A DNA stretch of 14,611 nt from Acholeplasmataceae bacterium (GTDB lineage Bacteria > Bacillota_I > Bacilli_A > ML615J-28 > CAG-698), in contig DUUA01000080.1 in assembly GCA_012841765.1 (NCBI GenBank), positions 1 to 14,611 of the forward strand, given 5' to 3'. How positions within the stretch are numbered: position 1 is the stretch's first letter; each line of letters begins with the position of its first letter. The notes under the pieces are model-generated. The model saw only the letters and a list, made by a program, of their open reading frames with translations, had not been told where the DNA came from and made no database searches. Position numbers and translations under genes: made by a program. Below are positions 1 to 7,835 of the stretch, piece after piece.

Positions 1-1
1 A

Positions 2-79
2 GATTATTTAATTTATCCAGGTCATGGTGAAGATACAAACTTGGAATATGAGAAAAATAATAATTATTATTTTAGGTGA
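2..79 (+). CDS. MBL-fold metallo-hydrolase, C-terminal fragment
   Basis: A frame open from the window edge ends in TGA at 77-79 and encodes 25 residues. It includes IYPGHGEDTNLEYEKNNNYY, which closely resembles the C-terminal end of small metallo-beta-lactamase-fold hydrolases (glyoxalase II/YcbL-like). In that family a late 'PGHG' supplies a metal-ligand His, followed by 'T...E...NP.F'. The rest of the gene lies left of the window, so substrate and full domain layout cannot be judged. Its stop codon overlaps the ribosome binding site of the next gene (AGGTG, 74-78), so it is probably co-transcribed with nfnA. The family call rests on this short motif only. Confidence 0.7.
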   Translation, partial: DYLIYPGHGEDTNLEYEKNNNYYFR

Positions 80-83
80 AAAA

Positions 84-920
84 ATGAAAAATCAAATTAT
101 TAATAAAGAAAAGCTAAACGATTGCACATATTTATTTGATGTTTATAATGAATTGATTGTAAATAAAGCGAAACCTGGGCAATTTATTATTTTACGGGTT
201 CATGAAAAAGGGGAAAGAATTCCTTTAACAATTAATGCTATTAATTTTGTTGAAAATACAATTAGGATTATTTTTGTTGTTGTTGGAAAAACGACTCATG
301 ATCTATCTCTGTTAGAAACAGGAGATGTTATCTTAGACTTTGTTGGGCCATTGGGTAATCACACAGAAGTTGAAGGTTATGAAAATAAAAATGTCTGTAT
401 AATAGGCGGAGGTATCGGCTGCGCTATTAGTTATCCGGTTGCAAAAGGTTTTAAAGACCATCAAGCAAATATTTATACTATTTCAGGGTTTAGAAATAAA
501 GAATTAGTTATTTTAGAAGAGGAATTTAAAAAAATGAGCAATAACCATATAACTTGTACAGATGATGGAAGTTATGGACAGTTAGGTTATGTTACAGAAG
601 CATTAAATGAAATAATAAAGAGATATGAATTTTCTTTAATATATGCCGTCGGCCCATTAATTATGATGAAAAATGTTGTGAAGATTGCTGAAAAAAACAG
701 TATCCCGACTATTGTATCATTAAATCCAATTATGATTGATGGCACTGGAATGTGTGGAGGGTGTAGAGTTGAAGTTGGAAATAAAATTTTATTTGCATGC
801 GTTGATGGTCCTGATTTTCCAGGCCACTTAGTTAACTTTGATGCTGCAATTGCCAGAAATAAAATGTATCAAAAAGAGGAAAGAAAATCTTCGTGTAATC
901 TTTTCAAGGATGTCAAATAA
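84..920 (+). CDS. nfnA: NADH-dependent ferredoxin:NADP+ oxidoreductase, small subunit NfnA
   Basis: Cytoplasmic small subunit of the flavin-based electron-bifurcating Nfn complex, which couples NADH and reduced ferredoxin to NADP+ reduction. The 278-aa protein has a ferredoxin-reductase-like FAD domain (about 1-97, with a degenerate flavin motif RIPLTI at 45-50) and an NAD-binding domain starting at IIGGGIG (106-112). It ends with a [2Fe-2S] segment DGTGMCGGC (219-227; Cys224, Cys227) and Cys239. Crystal structures of the family show an Asp as fourth cluster ligand, and Asp219 is the natural candidate here. The start at 84 is preferred over the longer open frame from an ATG at 24: AGGTG lies 5 nt upstream, the first 20 residues of the longer version do not resemble the family, and that stretch codes for the preceding hydrolase in another frame. 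The stop overlaps the nfnB start (TAATG). Confidence 0.9.
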   Translation: MKNQIINKEKLNDCTYLFDVYNELIVNKAKPGQFIILRVHEKGERIPLTINAINFVENTIRIIFVVVGKTTHDLSLLETGDVILDFVGPLGNHTEVEGYENKNVCIIGGGIGCAISYPVAKGFKDHQANIYTISGFRNKELVILEEEFKKMSNNHITCTDDGSYGQLGYVTEALNEIIKRYEFSLIYAVGPLIMMKNVVKIAEKNSIPTIVSLNPIMIDGTGMCGGCRVEVGNKILFACVDGPDFPGHLVNFDAAIARNKMYQKEERKSSCNLFKDVK

Positions 921-2275
921 TGGCTGAAAGAATTAAAATGAGAACTATTCCTTTGGCGGATAGAAAGACTAGTTTTGATGAAGTTACTTGTGGATATAAT
1001 TTAGAAGAAGCAAAATTTGAAGCATCTAGATGTTTAAATTGCAAAAATCATCCTTGTGTTTCAGCATGTCCTGTAAGCATAAATATTCCAAAGTTTATTA
1101 TGGAAATTAATAATGGGCTTATAGATAAAGCTAAAATGACAATATTAGAAAAATCATTATTTGGAGATATTTGTGGTCGGGTTTGTCCACAAGAAAAACA
1201 ATGTGAAGCTGTATGCGTTAGAGCTATTAAAGGAAAATCAGTAGCTATAGGCAATCTTGAACGATTTGTGTTTGATGAATCCAAGTGGTTTAGTGATAAA
1301 AGTATTGCTAAAAATAAATATTCAGTTGGTATTGTTGGCAGCGGTCCTGCTGGATTAGCTTGTGCTTATGAACTTGCTTTAAATGGATTTAATGTTGAAA
1401 TATACGAAGCACTTCATGTAGCTGGTGGAGTATTAACTTATGGTATTCCTGAGTTTAGATTACCAAAAGAACTTATATATTCTCTTGTAACAAAATTAGA
1501 AAAAATGGGAGTAATTTTTAATTATAATGTTGTTGTTGGTAAAACAATTTATTTAAATGAATTAGAAAAGAAGCACGATGCTTTATTTTTAGGTACTGGA
1601 GCAGGGCTTCCTCGGTTTATGAATATCAAAGGTGAAATGCTAAATGGAGTTATGAGCGCTAATGAGTTTTTAACAAGAGTTAATCTAATGAGAGCATATA
1701 AAGACGATTATGACACTCCGTTAAGAGAACAAAAAATTGTTGCTGTTGTTGGTGGTGGTAATGTTGCTATGGATGCTGCAAGATCTGCCATTAGACTAGG
1801 AGCTAAAGAAGTTCATTTAATATATAGAAGAAGTTTTGATGAGATGCCAGCCCGTCTTGAAGAAGTTAAACATGCACAAGAAGAAGGAGTGATTTTTGAT
1901 CTTCAAAGTAGCCCAATTGAAATATTGGGTAATGAAAATCACGAAGTTGTAGCAATAAAATGTATAAAAACTAAACTTGGAGATAAAGATGAATCAGGTA
2001 GAAGAAGTTTCGAATTTTTAAATGATTGTATAATTGTATTAGAAGTTGACACAGTTATTATGGCTCTTGGTAATTATCCTAATCCTTTACTTCAAAAACA
2101 AAAATCTAACATCATTTTTAATAAATGGGGTTGTATAGTTGTTGATGAAAATAATCAAACCTCCAAAAAAATGATTTATGCAGGTGGAGATGCTGTTACA
2201 GGTGCTGCTACAGTTATTCTTGCCATGGGAGCAGGACAAAAAGCAGCAAATGATATAAAAAATAAATTAAAATAA
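920..2275 (+). CDS. nfnB: NADH-dependent ferredoxin:NADP+ oxidoreductase, large subunit NfnB (GltD-like)
   Basis: Large subunit of the bifurcating Nfn complex, homologous to the glutamate synthase small chain (GltD). It is 451 aa, the usual length. The N-terminal half carries two Cys clusters for [4Fe-4S] centres: Cys38/41/46/50 and Cys85/89/95/99. Next come an FAD-binding GSGPAG (140-145), an NADPH-binding GGGNVAMD (278-285) and the C-terminal FAD motif AGGDAVTGAA (421-430). The ATG at 920 overlaps the nfnA stop and has AAGGA at 906-910. GltD itself is a close relative. The adjacent NfnA, and the absence of a gltB-like large subunit next to it, make Nfn (often annotated 'GltA homotetrameric glutamate synthase') the better call. 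A hairpin terminator follows directly. Confidence 0.92.
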   Translation: MAERIKMRTIPLADRKTSFDEVTCGYNLEEAKFEASRCLNCKNHPCVSACPVSINIPKFIMEINNGLIDKAKMTILEKSLFGDICGRVCPQEKQCEAVCVRAIKGKSVAIGNLERFVFDESKWFSDKSIAKNKYSVGIVGSGPAGLACAYELALNGFNVEIYEALHVAGGVLTYGIPEFRLPKELIYSLVTKLEKMGVIFNYNVVVGKTIYLNELEKKHDALFLGTGAGLPRFMNIKGEMLNGVMSANEFLTRVNLMRAYKDDYDTPLREQKIVAVVGGGNVAMDAARSAIRLGAKEVHLIYRRSFDEMPARLEEVKHAQEEGVIFDLQSSPIEILGNENHEVVAIKCIKTKLGDKDESGRRSFEFLNDCIIVLEVDTVIMALGNYPNPLLQKQKSNIIFNKWGCIVVDENNQTSKKMIYAGGDAVTGAATVILAMGAGQKAANDIKNKLK

Positions 2276-2306
2276 AAAAGCTTTTTCAAATGAAAAGGCT
2301 TTTTTA
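2274..2306 (+). terminator. Rho-independent terminator after nfnB
   Basis: The left arm (2274-2288) pairs with the right arm (2291-2305) in a long AT-rich stem with a GC pair in the middle and one G-T wobble, followed by a T run. It begins inside the nfnB stop codon and separates the nfn genes from the heat-shock operon. Confidence 0.88.
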
Positions 2307-2315
2307 TTTATTATT

Positions 2316-2342
2316 TTAGCACATAACGGTTGACAGTGCTAA
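2316..2342 (+). promoter_or_regulatory. CIRCE operator (HrcA binding site) 1
   Basis: Inverted repeat TTAGCACAT - 9 nt - CAGTGCTAA (2316-2324 and 2334-2342). This matches the known CIRCE layout TTAGCACTC-N9-GAGTGCTAA with exact 9-nt spacing; only the innermost two positions of the left arm and one or two of the right arm deviate. The right arm overlaps the -35 box TTGACA (2330-2335), so bound HrcA would block RNA polymerase. HrcA is encoded directly downstream, which implies autoregulation. Confidence 0.92.
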
Positions 2343-2358
2343 TCAAATATAGTATAAT
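2330..2358 (+). promoter_or_regulatory. Sigma-A promoter of hrcA-grpE-dnaK-dnaJ
   Basis: A perfect -35 (TTGACA, 2330-2335) and a perfect -10 (TATAAT, 2353-2358) are separated by exactly 17 nt. The predicted transcription start is near 2365, about 40 nt upstream of the hrcA ATG. The promoter is overlapped by CIRCE 1 and followed by the degenerate CIRCE 2. Confidence 0.93.
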
Positions 2359-2362
2359 ATCT

Positions 2363-2389
2363 ATAGTGCTTATTAGTATAAAGTGCTAA
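2363..2389 (+). promoter_or_regulatory. Degenerate second CIRCE-like element
   Basis: The right arm AAGTGCTAA (2381-2389) is nearly ideal. At the canonical 9-nt distance lies ATAGTGCTT (2363-2371), which matches the expected TTAGCACTT at 6 of 9 positions. The element sits on the predicted transcription start, between the promoter and the Shine-Dalgarno sequence, a usual CIRCE position in Bacillota. The left arm also contains AGTGCTTA, a direct copy of the right-arm core, so this could be a half-site array rather than a true palindrome. Confidence 0.6.
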
Positions 2390-2404
2390 CGAAAGGAGGT
2401 CATT

Positions 2405-3421
2405 ATGCTAGAAGGTAGATTAAGCTTAGTTCTTAAAGCTATTGTTGAAGAATATGTTAAAACTGCAGAACCAGTAGGCTCTAAAACTTTAGTTAATAGA
2501 CCAGAATTTCGTTTAAACTTTTCATCAGCTACTATTAGAAATGATATGGTTGAGTTAGAAACTTTAGGCTTAATTACAAAAACTCATTCTTCAAGTGGGA
2601 GAATCCCTTCCGAAGATGGTTATAGAGAATATGTAAGAATTATTATTGGTGAAGATGATAAATCAATTGAATCTTTTCCATTACTTGATGAAATATTTCA
2701 GCAAGAATATATTACTCGTGAAAAAGCAGTTAAAGAATCCGTAGCGATTCTTACTAGTTTAACAGACTATGCTGCTTTTGTTTTAGGTAGTCAAGGCTAT
2801 AATGCAGTTATAAAAAAATTACAAATTTATCAAGTTTCTAAAAATAGCGCTGTAATTTTAATGATTACTGATCAAGGTTATGTTGAAAGTAGAATTATTT
2901 CTCTTCCTACGGATATTAAGTTTTCAGAAATAGAGAAAGTAATATTCTTTTTAGATGGTGCATTACATAACTCTCCAATTTCTAAAATTGATGAAGTTAT
3001 TCAAGAAAAGTTTACTGAAGATAAAGTTAGAGAGTATTTTGATTTTTATGATGATTTATTAAGTGGTTTTGTTAGAGTATTTACTAATATGGCACAAGAT
3101 AGATATTTTATGGAAGGTAAGACTAATATTTTAAACCAACCAGAATTTAGAGATGTTGAAAAGGCCAAATCTTTAATTGATGCTGTTGAAAGTGGCGAAA
3201 TTTTAAAAGATTTATTTATGGATGACAATGGAATATCAATATCTATTGGTCATGAAAATAGTGTTAAAGCAATGCAAAATTGTACTATCATTTCTGTTCC
3301 TTATGAAATGAATGATGGTGAAAAAGGAGCTATTGCTATTTTAGGCCCTACAAGAATGGAATATCATAAGATTATTCCATTATTAGAATATATAGCTAAA
3401 AACATAGCAAAAATAAAATAG
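2405..3421 (+). CDS. hrcA: Heat-inducible transcription repressor HrcA
   Basis: Repressor of class I heat-shock genes that binds CIRCE and depends on GroEL for activity. The 338-aa length is normal for HrcA. An N-terminal winged-helix domain (about 1-80) holds the family segments EPVGSKTL (22-29), SSATIRNDM (40-48) and SSSGRIPSEDGYREYV (62-77). The remainder is the GAF-like effector/dimerisation domain, ending with the conserved ISVPYEMND and AILGPTRMEY stretches. An ideal ribosome binding site AAAGGAGGT (2392-2400) lies 4 nt before the ATG. It is first in its operon, 10 nt ahead of grpE, and preceded by CIRCE operators, so it represses its own transcription. No groESL operon is visible in this window. 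Confidence 0.97.
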   Translation: MLEGRLSLVLKAIVEEYVKTAEPVGSKTLVNRPEFRLNFSSATIRNDMVELETLGLITKTHSSSGRIPSEDGYREYVRIIIGEDDKSIESFPLLDEIFQQEYITREKAVKESVAILTSLTDYAAFVLGSQGYNAVIKKLQIYQVSKNSAVILMITDQGYVESRIISLPTDIKFSEIEKVIFFLDGALHNSPISKIDEVIQEKFTEDKVREYFDFYDDLLSGFVRVFTNMAQDRYFMEGKTNILNQPEFRDVEKAKSLIDAVESGEILKDLFMDDNGISISIGHENSVKAMQNCTIISVPYEMNDGEKGAIAILGPTRMEYHKIIPLLEYIAKNIAKIK

Positions 3422-3431
3422 GAGATTATGA

Positions 3432-4037
3432 ATGAAAAACAGATATCGTGAAGAAGAAAAAGAAGAAATGATAAACAATGAAGTTATTGACGAAAGAGAA
3501 GAAATTGATTTAGATAATGAAAAACAAGTTGAAGATTTAGATTTATTAAGTGCAGAAGTTAAAAGACTTAATAATTTATATTTAAGAACTTTAGCAGATT
3601 CAGAAAATTATAAAAAAAGAATTGATGAAGAAAAGATAAGGGATCGTAAATATGCAGCTCAAAATGTTTTAGAACAACTTGTTAACATAATTGATATTTT
3701 TGATAAAGCTGTCAGTGTTAATAATGATGACCCCAAGATTAATAATTATCTTGTCGGCTTCAAAATGATTAATAATAATTTGCAAGAATTATTAAAAAAT
3801 GAAGGTGTTAAAAAGATAGATGTAATTGGAAAACAATTTGATCCAAAAATACATCATGCTATTGAGACTCAAAGTGATGTAACTAAAGAAGATGGAATAA
3901 TCCTTAATGAAACACAAACAGGTTATTTATTTAAGGATAGAGTATTACGACCATCAATAGTTATAGTAAATAAATTAGAAGATATTAATACAAAAGAATC
4001 AAAAAAGAAAAAGAAAGTTGAAAGCGAGGAAATTTAA
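3432..4037 (+). CDS. grpE: Nucleotide exchange factor GrpE
   Basis: Dimeric co-chaperone that releases ADP from DnaK. The protein is 201 aa. The first 40 residues are very acidic and likely disordered. A long coiled-coil helix follows (about 40-80), then the C-terminal beta domain carrying the family signature [16 protein letters not shown] (164-179). A lysine-rich tail ends the protein. The start at 3432 has AGGAG at 3420-3424; a second ATG at 3428 opens only a 7-codon frame and is ignored. The stop lies one base before the dnaK start, so translation of the two is probably coupled. Confidence 0.96.
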   Translation: MKNRYREEEKEEMINNEVIDEREEIDLDNEKQVEDLDLLSAEVKRLNNLYLRTLADSENYKKRIDEEKIRDRKYAAQNVLEQLVNIIDIFDKAVSVNNDDPKINNYLVGFKMINNNLQELLKNEGVKKIDVIGKQFDPKIHHAIETQSDVTKEDGIILNETQTGYLFKDRVLRPSIVIVNKLEDINTKESKKKKKVESEEI

Positions 4038-4038
4038 A

Positions 4039-5856
4039 ATGGCAAAAATTATAGGAATTGATTTAGGAACTACAAACTCATGTGTTGCAGTTATGGACGG
4101 AAAAGAAGCAAAAATTATAGCAAATGCTGAAGGTAATAGAACAACACCTTCTGTAGTAGCGTTTAAAAGTGGTGAAATACAAGTAGGGAGCATTGCCAAA
4201 AGACAAGTAGTAACTAATCCTGATACTGTATCTTCAGTAAAAAGAATAATTGGAACAAAACAAACTATTAATGTAAATAATAAAAAATATACACCTCAAG
4301 AGATTTCAGCAATGATTTTACAAAATTTAAAAGCAACTGCTGAGGCATTTTTAGGTGAAAAAGTAACTGATGCAGTAATTACTGTACCAGCATATTTTAA
4401 TGACGCTCAACGTCAAGCTACAAAAGATGCTGGCACAATTGCTGGTTTAAATGTTAAAAGAATTATTAATGAGCCAACTGCTGCAGCTTTAGCTTATGGT
4501 ATTGACAAAATTGATAAGGAACAAACTGTTTTTGTTTATGATTTTGGTGGCGGAACGTTTGACGTTTCTATTTTATCTTTAGCGGATGGTACTTTTGAAG
4601 TAATATCTACTGCTGGAAATAATAAACTTGGTGGAGATGATTTCGACCAAAGAATTGTTGATTGGATGGTAACCGAATTTAAAAAACAATATAGTATTGA
4701 TTTAAGTAAAGATAAAATGGCTATTCAAAGATTAAAAGAAGCTGCTGAAAAAGCAAAGATGGATTTAAGTGGTATTACACAAGCAGATATTAGTTTACCA
4801 TTTATCTCTGTTTCTTCAGATGGTCCTCTGCATTTAACTTTAACTCTAACAAGAGCTAAATTTGATGAAATGACTAAAGATTTAGTTGAAGCAACCGTTG
4901 GACCACTTCGTCAAGCAATTAAAGATGCTAAAATGACAGCTAAAGATATTGACCAAGTATTATTGGTAGGTGGAACAACACGTATACCTGCTGTTCAAGA
5001 AGTAGTAAAAAGAGAACTAGGAAAAGAACCAAATAAGAGTGTTAACCCTGATGAAGTTGTTGCCATGGGTGCAGCTATCCAAGCTGGTGTTTTAAGCGGA
5101 GATGTTAAAGACGTTTTATTACTAGATGTTACTCCTTTATCACTTGGAATTGAAACATTAGGTGGTGTGTCTACAAAATTAATAGAAAGAAATACGACTA
5201 TTCCAACATCTAAATCACAAGTATTTTCAACTGCAGCAGACAATCAACCTGCTGTTGATATTCATGTATTACAAGGTGAAAGATCAATGGCTGCTGATAA
5301 TAAAACATTAGGACGTTTTCAGTTAAGTAATATCCCACTTGCACCTAGAGGAGTTCCACAAATTGAAGTTTCATTTGATATTGATGCAAATGGAATTGTT
5401 AGTGTTAGTGCTAAAGATTTAGGAACTCAAAAGAGTCAAAGTATTGTAATCCAAAATGGTTCTTCATTATCAAAAGAAGAAATTGATAAAATGATCAAAG
5501 AAGCTGAAGAAAATGCTTCTAATGATGAACTGAAGAAACAAGAAATTGATTTAAGAAATGAATCTGAAAATATAATTTTTACTGCTAAAAAATCTATGGA
5601 AGATTTAGGAGAAGAAGTAACTGATTCAGAAAAAACTGATATTAATGAAAAGATTTCTCACCTTGAAGAAGCTTTAAAAGGTAATGATATTGATGATATA
5701 AAAGCGAAAAAAGATGAGCTAGTTAAAGCAAGTCAAGATATTGCTGTTAAAGCATATCAAAAAGCTCAAGGACAAAACACTGCAGAGTCTACAGATACTG
5801 AGAATGATACTGTTAATCCCGATGATGTAGTTGATGCTGATTTTACAGATAAATAA
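4039..5856 (+). CDS. dnaK: Hsp70 chaperone DnaK
   Basis: ATP-dependent Hsp70 chaperone of 605 aa. The nucleotide-binding domain opens with GIDLGTTNS (6-14) and includes [12 protein letters not shown] (166-177) and the 3' phosphate motif [13 protein letters not shown] (308-320). The interdomain linker region is [12 protein letters not shown] (359-370), followed by the beta-sandwich substrate domain and the helical lid. The C-terminus [11 protein letters not shown] is the usual acidic tail. The length fits Bacillota DnaK, which lack an insertion found in proteobacterial nucleotide-binding domains. The start at 4039 (GAGGA at 4026-4030, [10 protein letters not shown]) is chosen over an in-frame ATG at 4018 that lies inside grpE. 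It works with the adjacent GrpE and DnaJ. Confidence 0.98.
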   Translation: MAKIIGIDLGTTNSCVAVMDGKEAKIIANAEGNRTTPSVVAFKSGEIQVGSIAKRQVVTNPDTVSSVKRIIGTKQTINVNNKKYTPQEISAMILQNLKATAEAFLGEKVTDAVITVPAYFNDAQRQATKDAGTIAGLNVKRIINEPTAAALAYGIDKIDKEQTVFVYDFGGGTFDVSILSLADGTFEVISTAGNNKLGGDDFDQRIVDWMVTEFKKQYSIDLSKDKMAIQRLKEAAEKAKMDLSGITQADISLPFISVSSDGPLHLTLTLTRAKFDEMTKDLVEATVGPLRQAIKDAKMTAKDIDQVLLVGGTTRIPAVQEVVKRELGKEPNKSVNPDEVVAMGAAIQAGVLSGDVKDVLLLDVTPLSLGIETLGGVSTKLIERNTTIPTSKSQVFSTAADNQPAVDIHVLQGERSMAADNKTLGRFQLSNIPLAPRGVPQIEVSFDIDANGIVSVSAKDLGTQKSQSIVIQNGSSLSKEEIDKMIKEAEENASNDELKKQEIDLRNESENIIFTAKKSMEDLGEEVTDSEKTDINEKISHLEEALKGNDIDDIKAKKDELVKASQDIAVKAYQKAQGQNTAESTDTENDTVNPDDVVDADFTDK

Positions 5857-5882
5857 TTATAAATTAGGAAAGTGTGGTATTA

Positions 5883-6995
5883 ATGGCTAAAAGAGATTAT
5901 TATGAGGTTCTTGGAATTTCTAAAACAGCTAATGAAGATGAGATAAAAAAAGCTTATCGGACCTTAGCAAAAAAATATCATCCCGATGTAAGTAAAGATC
6001 CAAATGCAACTGAAAAATTTAAAGAAATACAAGAAGCTTATGAAGTAATAAGCGATATTAAAAAAAGAGCTCAATATGATCAATTTGGCCATGATGCGCC
6101 TAATTTAGGCGGTGGTTCAGGTGCAGGCTTTGGTGGTTTTGGTAGTTTTGATGATATAATTAATCAGATGTTTGGTGGTTTTGGAGGCCAAAGAAGTAGA
6201 TCTTCCTCATCGTCAAGACAAGGTGCTGACTTAAGAACTAATATAACAATTACTTTCGAAGAAGCAGCATTTGGAACAGAAAAACCAATTAATGTTACTA
6301 AAAATGACACTTGTGAAACTTGTAATGGTTTAGGTGCTGAATCTAAATCAGATATTAAAGCTTGCACTAGGTGTCATGGCACGGGACATATAACAAGTAC
6401 TCAATCAACTTTATTTGGAGCTTTTCAAAGTCAAACAACTTGTCCAAACTGTCAAGGAACTGGTAAAATCATTAAAAATAAATGTAAGACTTGTGGTGGC
6501 GACGGAAGAGTTCGAAAAACTTCAACAATCAATTTAAAAATACCTTCTGGTATTGATGAGGGTCAAGGATTGAGATTATCAGGATATGGTGAAGCAGGAT
6601 ATAATGGTGGTGTCAATGGTGATTTATATATTTATGTAAATGTTAAACCACACGAAATATTTACTCGAGATGGTTTAGATATTTTAATGGATATGCCAAT
6701 TACTTTTTCACAAGCTGCTTTAGGAGCTGATATTGAAGTTCCAACTATTCATGGAGATGTCGTTTTAAAAATTCCAGCTGGTACCCAAACAGGAACTAAA
6801 TTTAGATTACCTAATAAAGGTATTAAAAATAGTAGAAGCGGAAGAGAAGGACATCAATATATTACTTGTAATTTAATAACTCCTAAAAAGTTAACAAATG
6901 AACAAAAAGAAATATTCAAGCAATTGTCAAAAACCGCAGAAACTAATGACTCAGTTTTTGATAAACTTAAAAAGTTTTTTAAAAAAAATAAGTAA
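5883..6995 (+). CDS. dnaJ: Hsp40 co-chaperone DnaJ
   Basis: Type I J-protein that delivers substrates to DnaK and stimulates its ATPase. The 370-aa protein has all expected parts in order: a J domain with HPD (33-35), a Gly/Phe-rich and Ser-rich linker (about 75-113), and four zinc-finger repeats [24 protein letters not shown] and CKTCGGDG (144-208). Two C-terminal beta domains and a basic tail follow. The start [11 protein letters not shown] at 5883 fits the family. An upstream in-frame GTG at 5874 would add only VVL-type residues and sits too close to AGGAAAG (5866-5872) to be a good start. Spacing from that site to 5883 is long, so initiation may be modest. Last gene of the operon. Confidence 0.97.
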   Translation: MAKRDYYEVLGISKTANEDEIKKAYRTLAKKYHPDVSKDPNATEKFKEIQEAYEVISDIKKRAQYDQFGHDAPNLGGGSGAGFGGFGSFDDIINQMFGGFGGQRSRSSSSSRQGADLRTNITITFEEAAFGTEKPINVTKNDTCETCNGLGAESKSDIKACTRCHGTGHITSTQSTLFGAFQSQTTCPNCQGTGKIIKNKCKTCGGDGRVRKTSTINLKIPSGIDEGQGLRLSGYGEAGYNGGVNGDLYIYVNVKPHEIFTRDGLDILMDMPITFSQAALGADIEVPTIHGDVVLKIPAGTQTGTKFRLPNKGIKNSRSGREGHQYITCNLITPKKLTNEQKEIFKQLSKTAETNDSVFDKLKKFFKKNK

Positions 6996-6999
6996 AATT

Positions 7000-7023
7000 A
7001 GCGGTTTATAAAACCGCTTTTTT
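7000..7023 (+). terminator. Rho-independent terminator of the heat-shock operon
   Basis: A perfect 8-bp GC-containing stem AGCGGTTT / AAACCGCT (7000-7007 and 7011-7018) with a 3-nt loop ATA is followed by a run of six T. It lies 4 nt after the dnaJ stop. Confidence 0.93.
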
Positions 7024-7034
7024 ATGTTATTCTT

Positions 7035-7063
7035 TTTATTTAATACTTAAAATATGTTATAAT
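7035..7063 (+). promoter_or_regulatory. Extended -10 promoter of the rsmE operon
   Basis: TATAAT at 7058-7063 is preceded by TG at 7055-7056, giving an extended -10. At 17 nt spacing the -35 is weak (TTTATT, 7035-7040), as is usual for extended -10 promoters. The predicted start near 7070 overlaps the AGGTG ribosome binding site of rsmE (7070-7074), so the transcript would have a very short leader. Confidence 0.7.
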
Positions 7064-7082
7064 ACTAATAGGTGAAAAAAAT

Positions 7083-7835
7083 ATGCAAAGATATTTTGTG
7101 AATAATTTAAATATAAATAAAAAACTTGGTTTTGTTAAGATAACAGACCAAGATTTTCATCATATCAAAAATGTTATGCGTATGAAAACAGATCAAGAAA
7201 TAGAAGTAGTTAATGAATTAGGAGAAGTTTTCTTATGCAAAATAGACGAAATTATGGAAGATTATGTAATTGCAGGTATTTTTAAAAAGTTGGATTTAGA
7301 TGTTGAATTAAATGTCTTTGTGACTATAGCTCTAGGAATGGTTCGAAGAGAAAAAACTGAAGAAGTTTTAAGAAGAGTTGCTGAACTTGGAGCTAGCGGT
7401 TTTGTTAGTGTTAAATTATCTAGATCTTTAATTAAACCTAAAAATGATGAAAAAAAGTTGATTAGAATGAAAACTATAGCAAAAGAAGCGAGTGAACAAA
7501 GCCATAGGAATAAAATTATGGAAGTTTTTCCTAATTTAACATTTAAAAATTTTCTTGATTTTTCAAAAAGTTATGATCTTTGTTTAGTGGCTTATGAAGA
7601 AGCAGGAAAACAAAACAATTACAGCTTTAAAAGTTTAATTAAAAACTTTAAAGGCAAAAATATCTTAGTTTTAGTTGGCCCTGAAGGAGGATTTTCCGAA
7701 CAAGAAATAAAAACTTTAATTGCCAATCAATTTAAATTAATCGGTTTAGGGCCACGAATATTACGTGTTGAAACTGCTCCACTTTACATTATGGCTGCTA
7801 TTGGTTACGAAATGGAGTTAAATAATGAAAGTTAG
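7083..7835 (+). CDS. rsmE: 16S rRNA (uracil-1498-N3)-methyltransferase RsmE
   Basis: SPOUT-class, SAM-dependent methyltransferase for m3U1498 in the 30S decoding region. The 250-aa protein has an N-terminal PUA-like RNA-binding domain beginning MQRYFV, with HHIKNVMRMK at 26-35. The family helix KEASEQSHRN (134-143) follows. The trefoil-knot SAM site consists of LVGPEGGFSEQE (197-208) and LGPRILRVETAPL (222-234). The start has AGGTG 8 nt upstream. The gene overlaps mtaB by 11 nt. In Bacillus the order is dnaJ-prmA-rsmE-mtaB; here prmA is absent and a terminator plus new promoter separate rsmE from dnaJ. Confidence 0.95.
   Translation: MQRYFVNNLNINKKLGFVKITDQDFHHIKNVMRMKTDQEIEVVNELGEVFLCKIDEIMEDYVIAGIFKKLDLDVELNVFVTIALGMVRREKTEEVLRRVAELGASGFVSVKLSRSLIKPKNDEKKLIRMKTIAKEASEQSHRNKIMEVFPNLTFKNFLDFSKSYDLCLVAYEEAGKQNNYSFKSLIKNFKGKNILVLVGPEGGFSEQEIKTLIANQFKLIGLGPRILRVETAPLYIMAAIGYEMELNNES

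Noticed and set aside
24..83. N-terminal extension of nfnA with an Ile-rich, membrane-like stretch
   Set aside because: These bases code for the end of the upstream hydrolase in another frame, and the real ribosome binding site points to the ATG at 84.
5874..5882. GTG start for dnaJ three codons upstream
   Set aside because: It leaves almost no spacing after the AGGAAAG sequence, and J-domain proteins of this type begin MAKRDYYE; the ATG at 5883 fits better.
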